Assembly (NCBI GenBank): GCA_964591605.1
Contig: CAZQEN010000150.1
Location: 1-17,096, forward strand
DNA from: CAYLLT01 sp964591605
Lineage (GTDB): Bacteria > Planctomycetota > Phycisphaerae > UBA1845 > PWPN01
DNA: 17,096 nt
Direction: 5' to 3'
Numbering within the stretch: position 1 is the first letter of the stretch; each line of letters opens with the position of its first letter. The translations under genes were made by a program, and so were the position numbers. Shown here one piece after another: positions 6,315 through 13,403 of the stretch. The notes under the pieces are model-generated. The model was given only the letters and a program-made list of their open reading frames with translations, was not told the DNA's origin and searched no databases.

Positions 6315-7355
6315 TCAGAAGTAAGAGAGGCTCTCCTCGATTTCCCCGGGGAGTCGGGTGAAGGTGGCCAGCAGATCGGGGCCGGCCACCAGCTTCAGAT
6401 CGGTCAGCGGCCGGGATTCGAGCAGGTTGTAGCTCTCCGGCGGCGCGTAGCCGAGCATCTGCGTGATCATGTCGGTGAGCATCAGCGTCAGCCGTTCGCG
6501 GCGGAGCATGTCGTCGGCGGACGGATACGTGTGGTGTGACTCGATGAGCTTCCGGAGCCGTGAGGGAAGCTCCCATTCCTTGGCCAGCAGGCCCCCGAAT
6601 TCCTGGTGGTATCTCAGGCACAGGTACTCGAATGTCTCCGCTTCGAACTGATCGTGGCTGAGACCCTCGTATTTGCCCACCACCGACAGAACGATGACGT
6701 TGCCCAGATCGTGCAGGAGGCCGATGACGAAGGCGTCCTCCGGATCAAGATACACGTGCGGAGCCAGGGCGCGCATGATATGGCCGCTGGCGATGGCGCG
6801 GTGCCAGAGCATCTGCGCGGCCGGGCGGTTGCGGATCTCCTTCATGAACGTGGCCGCCCGCAGCGTTTCGCTCATCATGATCGTTCTGACCGCCGTCACC
6901 CCCAGCCGCGCGACCGCGTGCGGCAGACTGGTGATCTGCTCGATGCCGCGCACCCAGCAGTTCGCGGCACGCAGCACGCGGGTCGCGGAGGCCTGGTCCT
7001 GCGAGATCACCTCCGCCACTTCGGCGAAGCGGCATTCCGGGTCGGCCAGCAGCCGCAGCACCGCCTCGGGGACGCGGGGCATCGGCATCAGGCTGAGCCC
7101 GCACCCGTCGAGGTGGTTGAGCAGCATCCGCTCGACCGCCGCCCCCTCGTGCGTGAGATCTCTCGTTTCGATCGGGGCCGGCTCAAGGAGCGTCGCCCCC
7201 TCCGGCTCAAACCAGGGAATGGTCTCTTCCGCGTCCGGCAGGGTCGCGACCGCGACGCCTCCGCCATCCTCATCCGTGGACCGCGGCGCCTCCCGGTGCG
7301 GCTCACCACCGGCCGGACCGATAATCCAGTCGATAATCCAGTTCCACAGGGACAT
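6315..7355 (-). CDS. HDOD-domain signalling protein
   Basis: A 346-residue protein. Residues 1-70 are a low-complexity, acidic and proline-containing N-terminus that opens with an aromatic stretch, MSLWNWIIDWIIG. From about residue 80 to 280 there is an HDOD domain: LMPMPRVPEAVLRLLADPE, then VISQDQASATRVLRAAN, then LPHAVARLGVTAVRTIMMSE, then FVIGLLHDLGNVIVLSV with the HD pair at 215-216, and YHQEFGGLLAKEWELP. HDOD proteins are HD-related but usually lack phosphohydrolase activity and act in signalling and regulation. The N-terminal aromatic segment could be an amphipathic membrane anchor (inference). ATG 7355 is preceded by AGGA eight bases upstream. It is transcribed alone, convergent with the hydrolase. 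Confidence 0.88.
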   Translation of the reverse strand: MSLWNWIIDWIIGPAGGEPHREAPRSTDEDGGGVAVATLPDAEETIPWFEPEGATLLEPAPIETRDLTHEGAAVERMLLNHLDGCGLSLMPMPRVPEAVLRLLADPECRFAEVAEVISQDQASATRVLRAANCWVRGIEQITSLPHAVARLGVTAVRTIMMSETLRAATFMKEIRNRPAAQMLWHRAIASGHIMRALAPHVYLDPEDAFVIGLLHDLGNVIVLSVVGKYEGLSHDQFEAETFEYLCLRYHQEFGGLLAKEWELPSRLRKLIESHHTYPSADDMLRRERLTLMLTDMITQMLGYAPPESYNLLESRPLTDLKLVAGPDLLATFTRLPGEIEESLSYF

Positions 7356-7556
7356 CCGGCTTTTCCTGATTCAGCGATACTCCACGAATCGGGTCTTCAG
7401 AGGGATGGCATGAGAACTATTTGGCGCTGATGGGCCCGTCGCGAAGAGTCCGCAGCCGTATCCCTATCGATGAGGACAGGTCGGACTGGGGGTTCAGAGC
7501 GTCCTGATTCGTGCAGTACACACGTGGGAACGACGAACCGGTGGACTGCGGAGACG
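7356..7556. other. Spacer upstream of the HDOD gene
   Basis: About 200 bases with no supported gene. It starts a block, reaching to about 8900, that is visibly less GC-rich than the rest of the window. Confidence 0.5.
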
Positions 7557-7800
7557 CTACGTTGTCCGCAGCAGATCCTGGGCGATCTGGTCGATGCCCA
7601 GGTAATGGTCAATCTCAGCTCGGAGTTTGGAGAATGGTCTCGACGTAACTCTCGGCCATCAGCCGATACCGCTCCGGAGTTTTGGGCAGAACCTCACTGC
7701 GGAGCGACTGGAGCGCACCCTCGGCCAGCGAAAGTTGCTGGCGCACAAACGCGAGATCAGCATCATCTTTGATCAGGGGCCGACCCTCACGAATCGAATG
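7557..7800 (-). pseudogene. Frameshifted small helical protein gene
   Basis: Read on the minus strand, one frame gives HSIREGRPLIKDDADLAFVR, QQLSLAEGALQSLRSEVLPK, TPERYRLMAESYVETIL and then a stop at 7617-7615. Shifting by one base near 7628-7638 gives SKLRAEIDHYLGIDQIAQDL and LRTT to TAG 7559-7557. The two parts read as one continuous amphipathic, coiled-coil-like protein of about 80 residues, so a single-base indel or a programmed shift separates them. No standard start codon opens the first part. In that frame it is preceded directly by the TGA that ends the 114-residue gene. I do not recognise a named family. A sequencing error is an alternative explanation. Confidence 0.5.
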
Positions 7801-7809
7801 GGAAACGTG

Positions 7810-8154
7810 TCACACCGGCCCGGGCCACTCCAGCTTGCAGCGAAGCTCTGGTGGAACCAGTGAGAATAGCTCATGCAAGCGCTCCATCTGGGCTGAGTAC
7901 AGCGGCGAAAGCTGACTGCTGCATTGCTCGTAGTAGCAGCGCGCCTGATGGTTCAGAAAACAGATGTCGTGCTCTGTGAACTCCTCTTCGAGGATCGAAT
8001 TGGGAAGGTTATGAATAAGCTCCGCTTCGCACCAGGCGCCCTTGCATGCCAATCGGCCACGCCAGCGACGCCACCAACCCCAGGTGGCGACATTCCGAAT
8101 CCAGGGCAAGCCCCACCAGAGCATGTCCTGATAAAGCTCCTGCTTGCGCGTCAC
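7810..8154 (-). CDS. Trp- and Cys-rich hypothetical protein
   Basis: A 114-residue protein starting at GTG 8154, chosen because GGAG lies seven bases upstream (GGAGAACGACA-GTG). The N-terminal third is Trp-rich: MLWWGLPWIRNVATWGWWRR. The rest is a helical, acidic region with ELIHNLPNSILEEEFTEHDI and CFLNHQARCYYEQCSSQL. There is no signal peptide, known catalytic motif or zinc knuckle. I do not recognise the family. The good SD and protein-like composition make it a real gene. It lies 74 bp downstream of the aspartic protease pair on the same strand and could share their transcript. Its stop is followed in the same frame by the broken small gene at 7557-7800. Confidence 0.65.
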   Translation of the reverse strand: MTRKQELYQDMLWWGLPWIRNVATWGWWRRWRGRLACKGAWCEAELIHNLPNSILEEEFTEHDICFLNHQARCYYEQCSSQLSPLYSAQMERLHELFSLVPPELRCKLEWPGPV

Positions 8155-8228
8155 TGTCGTTCTCCAATCGGAAGCGAAGCTGCCACAGCGTCAGAGTATC
8201 GCGTCGCAAACTCCGCCGGAGGGCATTC

Positions 8229-8600
8229 TCACTGGAGCCGTTCGATCAGCACGATTCCACCGGGAATGGCCTCAAGTGTCCTCCGATGCTGTTCGAGAAG
8301 GCCCATGCCGATCAGTGGTGTGCCATCCAGTTCGAGGACCAGAGTCTCGCGAGCCCGACCATCCCAGACGATGGTTGCACGGTAGTAATCCACTTCGACC
8401 ATCTGACCGCCGGCCAGCGCGGCCTGAGCCGGCGCCGCATAGGCAAGTCCGAGCTGCGTGATCAGATGGGGAGGAAGTGTCAATTCATCGTTGAAACCGG
8501 TGTCAATCGTAACTTCAAGTTGTTGCTCGGCGCCGCCGGCGCCACGGACGCTCAGACGGACGATCGCCTCGCGTGCTGCATTCACTGCCCCTGTGATCAT
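8229..8600 (-). CDS. Retropepsin-like (clan AA) aspartic protease
   Basis: A 123-residue single-domain protein with the aspartic protease signature IDTGFNDELTLP (D33-T34-G35). The flap and second half follow: GGQMVEVDYYRATIVWDG, LELDGTPLIGMGLLEQHR and IPGGIVLIERL. Clan AA enzymes of this size act as homodimers, each subunit giving one catalytic Asp. It is translationally coupled to the gene before it: ATG 8600-8598 overlaps that gene's TGA 8599-8597. The partner may be its substrate, inhibitor or regulator (inference). The target is unknown. There is no signal peptide, so it should be intracellular. Confidence 0.82.
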   Translation of the reverse strand: MITGAVNAAREAIVRLSVRGAGGAEQQLEVTIDTGFNDELTLPPHLITQLGLAYAAPAQAALAGGQMVEVDYYRATIVWDGRARETLVLELDGTPLIGMGLLEQHRRTLEAIPGGIVLIERLQ

Positions 8601-8866
8601 CGGGCATCTCTGAGGCCGGCTGCACCGAGAGTGACGGCCGTGGGGCGACCCGCGCGAACGATGTACGCAACTGCAAGCGGCCTGCGGTCCAGGAGCCGAT
8701 TCAGCGCGACCAGCTTGTCGGCGTTTACTTCAAAATCACCGCTCTCAACATCGAGCACCACGAAGTCTCCAGTCCGCGCGGGCTCCACGATCGGACGCAC
8801 CGTCTTTTCGTACAACGCCTGCCCGCGTTGGATGATGTCGTGTCTGCTGTTCGGATTCGTGGACAT
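8597..8866 (-). CDS. Small unknown protein paired with the aspartic protease
   Basis: An 89-residue protein: a helical N-terminus (HDIIQRGQALYEKTVRPIVE), then GDFVVLDVESGDFEVNADKL, then PLAVAYIVRAGRPTAVTLGA. This alpha-beta mix resembles small proteins often found next to clan AA proteases; that recollection is not checked. The start is ATG 8866 with SD AGAGG eight bases upstream. It overlaps the protease gene by four bases (ATGA), a sign of fixed-ratio production as seen in two-gene toxin-antitoxin-like modules. No DNA-binding motif is visible. Its function is unknown. Confidence 0.7.
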   Translation of the reverse strand: MSTNPNSRHDIIQRGQALYEKTVRPIVEPARTGDFVVLDVESGDFEVNADKLVALNRLLDRRPLAVAYIVRAGRPTAVTLGAAGLRDAR

Positions 8867-8888
8867 GTGCAGGACCTCTGACCCATGT

Positions 8889-8917
8889 ATTGTACACGTG
8901 GAACCGCTGATTCAGAA
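8889..8917 (-). promoter_or_regulatory. Promoter of the protease gene pair
   Basis: On the minus strand TACAAT (8894-8889), preceded by TG two bases away when read as TGTACAAT, lies 22 bases before ATG 8866. A weak -35 TTCTGA (8917-8912) sits 17 bp upstream. The strong -10 and correct spacing favour a real promoter for 8866-8229. Confidence 0.5.
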
Positions 8918-8928
8918 GCTGATTCGCC

Positions 8929-10473
8929 TCACTTCCCGCTTCCGGAGATTCCATCCAGATGCACGTGCCATCCGCGGGTCTGCGTGGGGATGCTGTAGAG
9001 CGACGTGCGGGCGGTGATGTAGAGGGTGCTCATGTCCTTGTCGCCGAAGGTGCAGTTGGCAGGCTGCTCGGGACAGGCGATGGCGCCGAGCCACTTGCCG
9101 TCGGGGGCAAGGACGGCGATGCCCTCATGGGCCGTGATGTAGAGACGGCCGTCCTTGTCGATGGTCATCCCGTCGCCGCCGCCCACGTGGGCGATCAGCT
9201 CCGCCGGGCCGAGACGGCCGGGTTCCTCGATCGAGTAGCGGTAGATGCTGCCGCCGCCATTGTCGATCACGTACAGATGCTTGCCCGAAGGTGAGATCGC
9301 GATGCCGTTGGGGCGGACGGAGTCGGTGGCGACGCGCCGGGGCTCGGGCAGGGCGGCGGTGCCGGCGGCGGCCGGCGCCATGTAGTACACCGCCTCCTTG
9401 TCCAGTTCGAGATCATCGCGCGGGCCGTAGCGCGGGTCGGTGAAATAGATCCCGCCCGCCGCGTCGATCCACAGATCGTTCGGGCTGTTGAGCTTTTTGC
9501 CCTGGTAGTGCGTGGCGAGCGGCTGCGGCTGATCGGACAGCACGTCGCGTGACACCCGCCGCCCCGCGTGCTCGCAGCCCAGGAGTTTGCCGTCCCTGTC
9601 GAACATCAGTCCGTTGGTCTGGCCTGCGTACGTTTTCGCCACCCGCGCCCGGTCATTGCTGTAAGCCACCATCGCGCTGTTGGGAATATCTGAGAAGTAG
9701 AGCACGTTGTTCCGGAAGTCCCACGCCGGCCCCTCGACGAACTTGAAGCCGCCCGCGAGCTTCTGCACCGTCGCGCCCTCCCGCAGGACGCCGCCCAGGA
9801 CCGGCTCGCCAGGCAGCAGCCGCACGTTGTCGATCCGCGTCACCACGTCCTGAAAGTCGTCGTTCGTCGAATACTCCCAGCCGATCAGATAACTGTGCGG
9901 GATTACCCGCCGGGCTTTCTTGTCGTAGTTGGGATAGATCATCGCCTTGTAGGGCTGCGAACGCAGACGCTCGTTGACCTTCGCGACGAGTCCGGGCTGC
10001 GTGAAGACGCCGCCGTCCTGCAGGGCGTCATTGCTGACCCACAGTCCGAACGGCCGCACGCCAGGGTCAAAGGTCGGCTCGCCCGACTGCAGCGGCGGGG
10101 GGGTGAACTGGCCCGATTCCATCTGCGACCTGGGCTGCTTGAAGGTGTACGCCCACGATTCCACCTTGACCTTGACGACATCCTCGGGCAGATCGATGGC
10201 CTTCGGCCCGGCCGCGTACCAGCCGCCGCGCGTGGTCGTTTCCAGCCCCAGTGCAATCAACGGCACGAACGTCACCGGCTTGGACTCCTCGACCTTCACG
10301 AACAGGGCGGCCGGCGCCTTCTGCAGCACGGGGTTCCGCAGATCGCGGTTCATGTCCAGGTCCCACTGCTGCTTGAGCAGCTCGACCCAGTGATTCTCGT
10401 TGCTGGCCGGTGCGACGGCCGGCTGGGCCGCCATTCCGCACGATCCGATGAGTAGAAGCAGGGATGTGATCAT
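8929..10473 (-). CDS. Exported SMP-30/gluconolactonase-like protein with DUF4114-like N-terminus
   Basis: A 514-residue protein. The N-terminus MITSLLLLIGSCGMAAQPAV is a signal peptide; IGSC could be a lipobox with C12, although positive charges are missing. Residues about 25-220 form an unfamiliar domain ending in HSYLIGWEYSTNDDFQDVVT, close to the G-x-E...D-D-x-x-D pattern of DUF4114 domains. Residues about 225-510 are an SMP-30/gluconolactonase beta-propeller: FKFVEGPAWDF (metal ligand E247), LNSPNDLWIDAAGGIYFTDP, RPNGIAISPSGKHLYVIDNG and GGGDGMTIDKDGRLYITAHE. Family members are calcium- or zinc-dependent lactonases acting on sugar lactones. The fusion suggests a secreted or cell-surface enzyme. 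ATG 10473 gives the signal peptide and lies just after a promoter. Confidence 0.86.
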   Translation of the reverse strand: MITSLLLLIGSCGMAAQPAVAPASNENHWVELLKQQWDLDMNRDLRNPVLQKAPAALFVKVEESKPVTFVPLIALGLETTTRGGWYAAGPKAIDLPEDVVKVKVESWAYTFKQPRSQMESGQFTPPPLQSGEPTFDPGVRPFGLWVSNDALQDGGVFTQPGLVAKVNERLRSQPYKAMIYPNYDKKARRVIPHSYLIGWEYSTNDDFQDVVTRIDNVRLLPGEPVLGGVLREGATVQKLAGGFKFVEGPAWDFRNNVLYFSDIPNSAMVAYSNDRARVAKTYAGQTNGLMFDRDGKLLGCEHAGRRVSRDVLSDQPQPLATHYQGKKLNSPNDLWIDAAGGIYFTDPRYGPRDDLELDKEAVYYMAPAAAGTAALPEPRRVATDSVRPNGIAISPSGKHLYVIDNGGGSIYRYSIEEPGRLGPAELIAHVGGGDGMTIDKDGRLYITAHEGIAVLAPDGKWLGAIACPEQPANCTFGDKDMSTLYITARTSLYSIPTQTRGWHVHLDGISGSGK

Positions 10474-10480
10474 GACCGGG

Positions 10481-10510
10481 ATGTTACCGGCCCCGGCGGC
10501 ACGGCGGCAA
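10481..10510 (-). promoter_or_regulatory. Leaderless-type promoter of the SMP-30 gene
   Basis: On the minus strand TTGCCG (10510-10505), 18 bp, then TAACAT (10486-10481). The -10 ends seven bases before ATG 10473, so transcription should start on or next to the start codon; there is no SD. Confidence 0.45.
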
Positions 10511-10572
10511 TTGCCCCACCGGGATCGCCCCGCGCGGCCTTTGCCCGACCCCCCGAAGTTGTCGCCGCACCC

Positions 10573-10593
10573 AGTGCCCGGGACGGCAATTCC
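10573..10593 (-). repeat. Dispersed 21-bp repeat, copy 2
   Basis: Its reverse complement (GGAATTGCCGTCCCGGGCAC plus T) matches 3571-3591 at 17 of 21 positions. It lies in the divergent spacer between the SMP-30 and Cys-rich genes. Confidence 0.45.
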
Positions 10594-10619
10594 GCTGTTC
10601 CCTTTGCGGCTTCGGTCGA

Positions 10620-10625
10620 TATAAT
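10620..10625 (+). promoter_or_regulatory. Consensus -10 box before the Cys-rich gene
   Basis: A perfect TATAAT stands 11 bases before ATG 10637, leaving a leader of only about four to five bases and no room for an SD. The -35 region (around 10598-10603, TTCCCT) is weak. It probably drives the first gene of the export operon. Confidence 0.5.
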
Positions 10626-10636
10626 CAACAGGGCCG

Positions 10637-11035
10637 ATGAAACCACTGCGCGCCATGCTCGTGACCTGCGCCGTCTGGGGCATTATTGCCCCTCGGACCC
10701 TGCTGCCCTGTTGTGAGGGCAGCTCTTCGGGCACCCAGGCTGTGCGGGCATCCTGCGGCGAAGGATGCGGCCCGTCCTGTTGTGCCGACGAGTGTGACAT
10801 CGCCGGCCTCTGCAGCGACTCGCACGATTCGGCCCCCCATGACCCGCGCCAGCCCGCCCGCGGCTGCACCGGCTGCGACCTCATCTGCTGCGCCAAGCTG
10901 CTGATCGCCCCCGGCACAGCGGCCGCCACACACCTGCTGCTCGCTCAGACGGACGTGCTCCCCGGCACCTCCGACACGCTTCCCTCCCGTCTCATGGCGG
11001 ATGGCATCTTCCGCCCTCCCCGCGGCCGCGCCTGA
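10637..11035 (+). CDS. Exported Cys-rich protein
   Basis: A 132-residue protein with a signal-like N-terminus (MKPLRAMLVTCAVWGIIAPR) and 13 cysteines at residues 11, 25, 26, 40, 44, 48, 49, 53, 59, 77, 80, 84 and 85. They occur in CC and CxxxC groups such as SCGEGCGPSCCADECDIAGL and GCTGCDLICC, with histidines between. The C-terminal part, from about residue 88, is not Cys-rich. Such a pattern could bind metal ions or be held by disulfides; both are inference. It is the first gene of the rightward cluster, 116 bp before the adaptor. I do not recognise a named family. Confidence 0.65.
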   Translation: MKPLRAMLVTCAVWGIIAPRTLLPCCEGSSSGTQAVRASCGEGCGPSCCADECDIAGLCSDSHDSAPHDPRQPARGCTGCDLICCAKLLIAPGTAAATHLLLAQTDVLPGTSDTLPSRLMADGIFRPPRGRA

Positions 11036-11151
11036 TCGCTTTCTACCCGTTCACTCTTGAGTGGTGTGGTGTGCCCGCGCGCTGACGGTTCGCGTGTGGA
11101 CGGTTGCGCACGATGATCCGACCTCATTTGCCCCAGGTCAGGATGCAACAC

Positions 11152-12708
11152 ATGAGTCAGACCAGTCTTCACACTCTCAGGCGTCGGCCGCCGCCGGAGG
11201 CGACGCCGCGGCATGTTGCCGTCCCCTTGCCCCCGCAGCGATGGAAAACACGCGTCCTGGTGCCGGGCGCGATCGTGGTGGCCGCCGGCAGCTTGCTCAC
11301 CTTCGCCGCCCGCGATGCCCTGCGACCGGCGGTGGCGGTGCAGGTCGTGCCCGCTGTCGTCAAGACCGGCGTTCGCTCGGCCGGCACCGCGGTCGTCCAG
11401 GCGCCCGGCTGGGTGGAGCCCGATCCCTACGCCATCGCCGTCTCCGCATTGACCGACGGCATCGTCCGCGAAGTAAGGGTCCTCGAAGGTCAGCCGGTAC
11501 GCCAGGGCGATGTTCTGGCGCTGCTCGTCGATGACGACGCCCGGCTGGTCCTGCGGCGGGCGGAGGCCGAACTGGAGGAGCGCGAGGCCGAACTGGAAAC
11601 GGCGCTCGCCCTCTTGAAGGAAGCCCAGGGCCACTGGGACCATCCCATCGAGCTTTGCCGGAAACTCGCCACGGCCCAGGCCAGCCTGGCCGAGCAACAG
11701 GCGGAACTGGCCCGATGGCCCTCCGAGCTGCAGGCCGAGAAGGCCCGCCTCATCAACGCCGAGTCGGAGTTCGATCGCCTCTCCCGCATCCGCGCGCAGA
11801 ATGCCGACGCCCTGGCGGAGCGCGAGCTGATCCGCGCCCGCCAGGAGCGCGACGCCCAGCAGGCCATCGTCCAATCCGTCGAGGGCCGCCGCCCCGTGAT
11901 CGAGGCCCAGGTGCAGGCGCTCGCCGCCGACGTGGAGGCGGCCCGCCAGGCCCTCGAACTGCGGATTCCCGAGACGCGGGCCAGAGAAGAGGCCAAAGCC
12001 CGCGTCACCCGTGCCCGCGCCGCCGTCGAGCGGGCCAGGGCGGTGCGCGACGAGGCCCGGTTGCGCCTGGACCGCATGACCATCCGCTCGCCGATTGACG
12101 GCATCGTCATGTCCCGCTTCGTCACGCCCGGCTCCAAACTGGTCCTGAGCGCCGACCACGCCGCGGCGGCCCAGGTGCTGCGGCTCTACGATCCCCGAAA
12201 GCTGCAGGTGCGCGTCGATGTTCCGCTGGGTGATGCGGCCCACGTGGCCGTCGGACAGGCGGCCGAGATCGTCGTCAACGTCCTGCCCGACCGGGTGTTT
12301 GCCGGAACGGTGACGCGGATCGTGCACGAAGCGGACATCCAGAAGAACACGCTGCAGGTCAAGGTCGCGATCGCCTCGCCGTCACCCGAGATTCGGCCGG
12401 AGATGCTGGCCCGCGTGAGGTTCATGGCCGCCGCTTCGCAGCCGGCTTCGCAGCAGGCGGCGATCTTTGTGCCCGCCCGCCTGATCCGCCAGCAGGGGGG
12501 TGGCGCGGCCGTGTGGCTGGTGGATCAGAACCGCAACGCGGCCGAGCTCCGCACGGTTCGGCCGGGCGGCGCCAGGCTGGGCGAGTGGGTGGAAGTGGCC
12601 GATGGCCTGCGGCCGGGCGACTGGCTCATCGCCGACGCCCCGGCCGATCTGGACAGCGGCCAGGCAGTACGCGTCGCCGGAGAGGCGCCGGCCGGGGAGG
12701 CTCCGTGA
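11152..12708 (+). CDS. HlyD/RND-type membrane fusion (periplasmic adaptor) protein
   Basis: A 518-residue protein. A basic, proline-rich cytoplasmic N-terminus leads to one membrane segment (about 35-53, VLVPGAIVVAAGSLLTFAA). The first half of the biotinyl-lipoyl domain follows: SALTDGIVREVRVLEGQPVR, then QGDVLALL. Residues about 140-310 form a very long Ala/Glu/Arg-rich coiled-coil hairpin, longer than in typical MacA. The second lipoyl half is MTIRSPIDGIVMSRFVTPGS, then a beta-barrel (LQVRVDVPLGDAAHVAVGQA, GTVTRIV). Such adaptors link an inner-membrane pump to the outer membrane. ATG 11152 has AGGA eight bases upstream; upstream in-frame starts (11113, 11143) are less likely. Its TGA overlaps the ATPase ATG by one base (TGATG). 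Confidence 0.88.
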   Translation: MSQTSLHTLRRRPPPEATPRHVAVPLPPQRWKTRVLVPGAIVVAAGSLLTFAARDALRPAVAVQVVPAVVKTGVRSAGTAVVQAPGWVEPDPYAIAVSALTDGIVREVRVLEGQPVRQGDVLALLVDDDARLVLRRAEAELEEREAELETALALLKEAQGHWDHPIELCRKLATAQASLAEQQAELARWPSELQAEKARLINAESEFDRLSRIRAQNADALAERELIRARQERDAQQAIVQSVEGRRPVIEAQVQALAADVEAARQALELRIPETRAREEAKARVTRARAAVERARAVRDEARLRLDRMTIRSPIDGIVMSRFVTPGSKLVLSADHAAAAQVLRLYDPRKLQVRVDVPLGDAAHVAVGQAAEIVVNVLPDRVFAGTVTRIVHEADIQKNTLQVKVAIASPSPEIRPEMLARVRFMAAASQPASQQAAIFVPARLIRQQGGGAAVWLVDQNRNAAELRTVRPGGARLGEWVEVADGLRPGDWLIADAPADLDSGQAVRVAGEAPAGEAP

Positions 12709-13403
12709 TGGCCATGATCGAGTGCCGACAATTGACGCGGGTCTATCGCAAGGGCGACCTTGAGATCACTCCGCTTTCAAACCTGGATCTCGATGTCGAG
12801 AAAGGCGAGTTCCTGGCCCTCATGGGTCCGTCGGGCAGCGGCAAAACGACTCTGCTCAACCTGATCGCCGGCATCGACCGGCCTACTTCCGGCTCGCTTG
12901 TGATCGAGGGGCTGGACATCGCCCGGCTCTCGCGATCGCGCCTGGCCGTGTGGCGATCGACCCACATCGGGTACGTCTTTCAGCTCTACAACCTGGTCCC
13001 GACGCTGACCGCCTATGAAAACGTCGAGCTGCCGCTCCTCCTGCACCCGCTGTCACGGCGCGAGCGGCATCACAAGGTCGCTCTCGCTCTCGAACTCGTC
13101 GATCTGGCCGACCGGCACGACCATTACCCGCGCCAGCTCAGCGGCGGACAGGAGCAGCGCGTCGCGATCGCCCGCGCGATCGTGACGGATCCCCACATCC
13201 TGGTGGCGGACGAGCCAACCGGCGATCTGGACTCCCGCGCCGCCGAGTCGGTGATGGATCTCCTCGGCCGGCTTAACCGGGAACTGGGCAAGACCCTGAT
13301 CATGGTCACGCACGACGTGCGGACGGCCGAGCAGGCCAGCCGCGTGCTCCACCTGGAAAAAGGCCGACTCCTGGAGGCCGCAACTGCCGGAGGCATGGCG
13401 TAA
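12708..13403 (+). CDS. ABC transporter ATP-binding protein, LolD/MacB type
   Basis: A 231-residue nucleotide-binding subunit with all ABC motifs: Walker A GPSGSGKTT (40-48), Q-loop YVFQLYNLVPT (Q92), signature LSGGQ (144-148), Walker B ILVADEP (164-170), D-loop GDLDS and the switch MVTHD (H202). It is a stand-alone ATPase like LolD and FtsE, as opposed to the fused MacB. In this family ATP hydrolysis drives a mechanical stroke through FtsX-like permeases to extract lipoproteins or expel substrates through the periplasmic adaptor. It shares one base with each neighbour (TGATG before, TAATG after), so its translation is tightly coupled. The signature continues as GGQEQRVAIARA where GGQQQR is usual, a mild change. 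Confidence 0.92.
   Translation: MAMIECRQLTRVYRKGDLEITPLSNLDLDVEKGEFLALMGPSGSGKTTLLNLIAGIDRPTSGSLVIEGLDIARLSRSRLAVWRSTHIGYVFQLYNLVPTLTAYENVELPLLLHPLSRRERHHKVALALELVDLADRHDHYPRQLSGGQEQRVAIARAIVTDPHILVADEPTGDLDSRAAESVMDLLGRLNRELGKTLIMVTHDVRTAEQASRVLHLEKGRLLEAATAGGMA

Noticed and set aside
8009..8209. 66-codon frame on the minus strand overlapping the Trp-rich gene
   Set aside because: It starts at TTG without an SD and overlaps in another frame a gene with a good SD; treated as a shadow.
10945..12327. 460-codon open frame on the minus strand
   Set aside because: Antisense of the membrane fusion protein; no motifs, while the plus strand shows lipoyl halves and a coiled coil.
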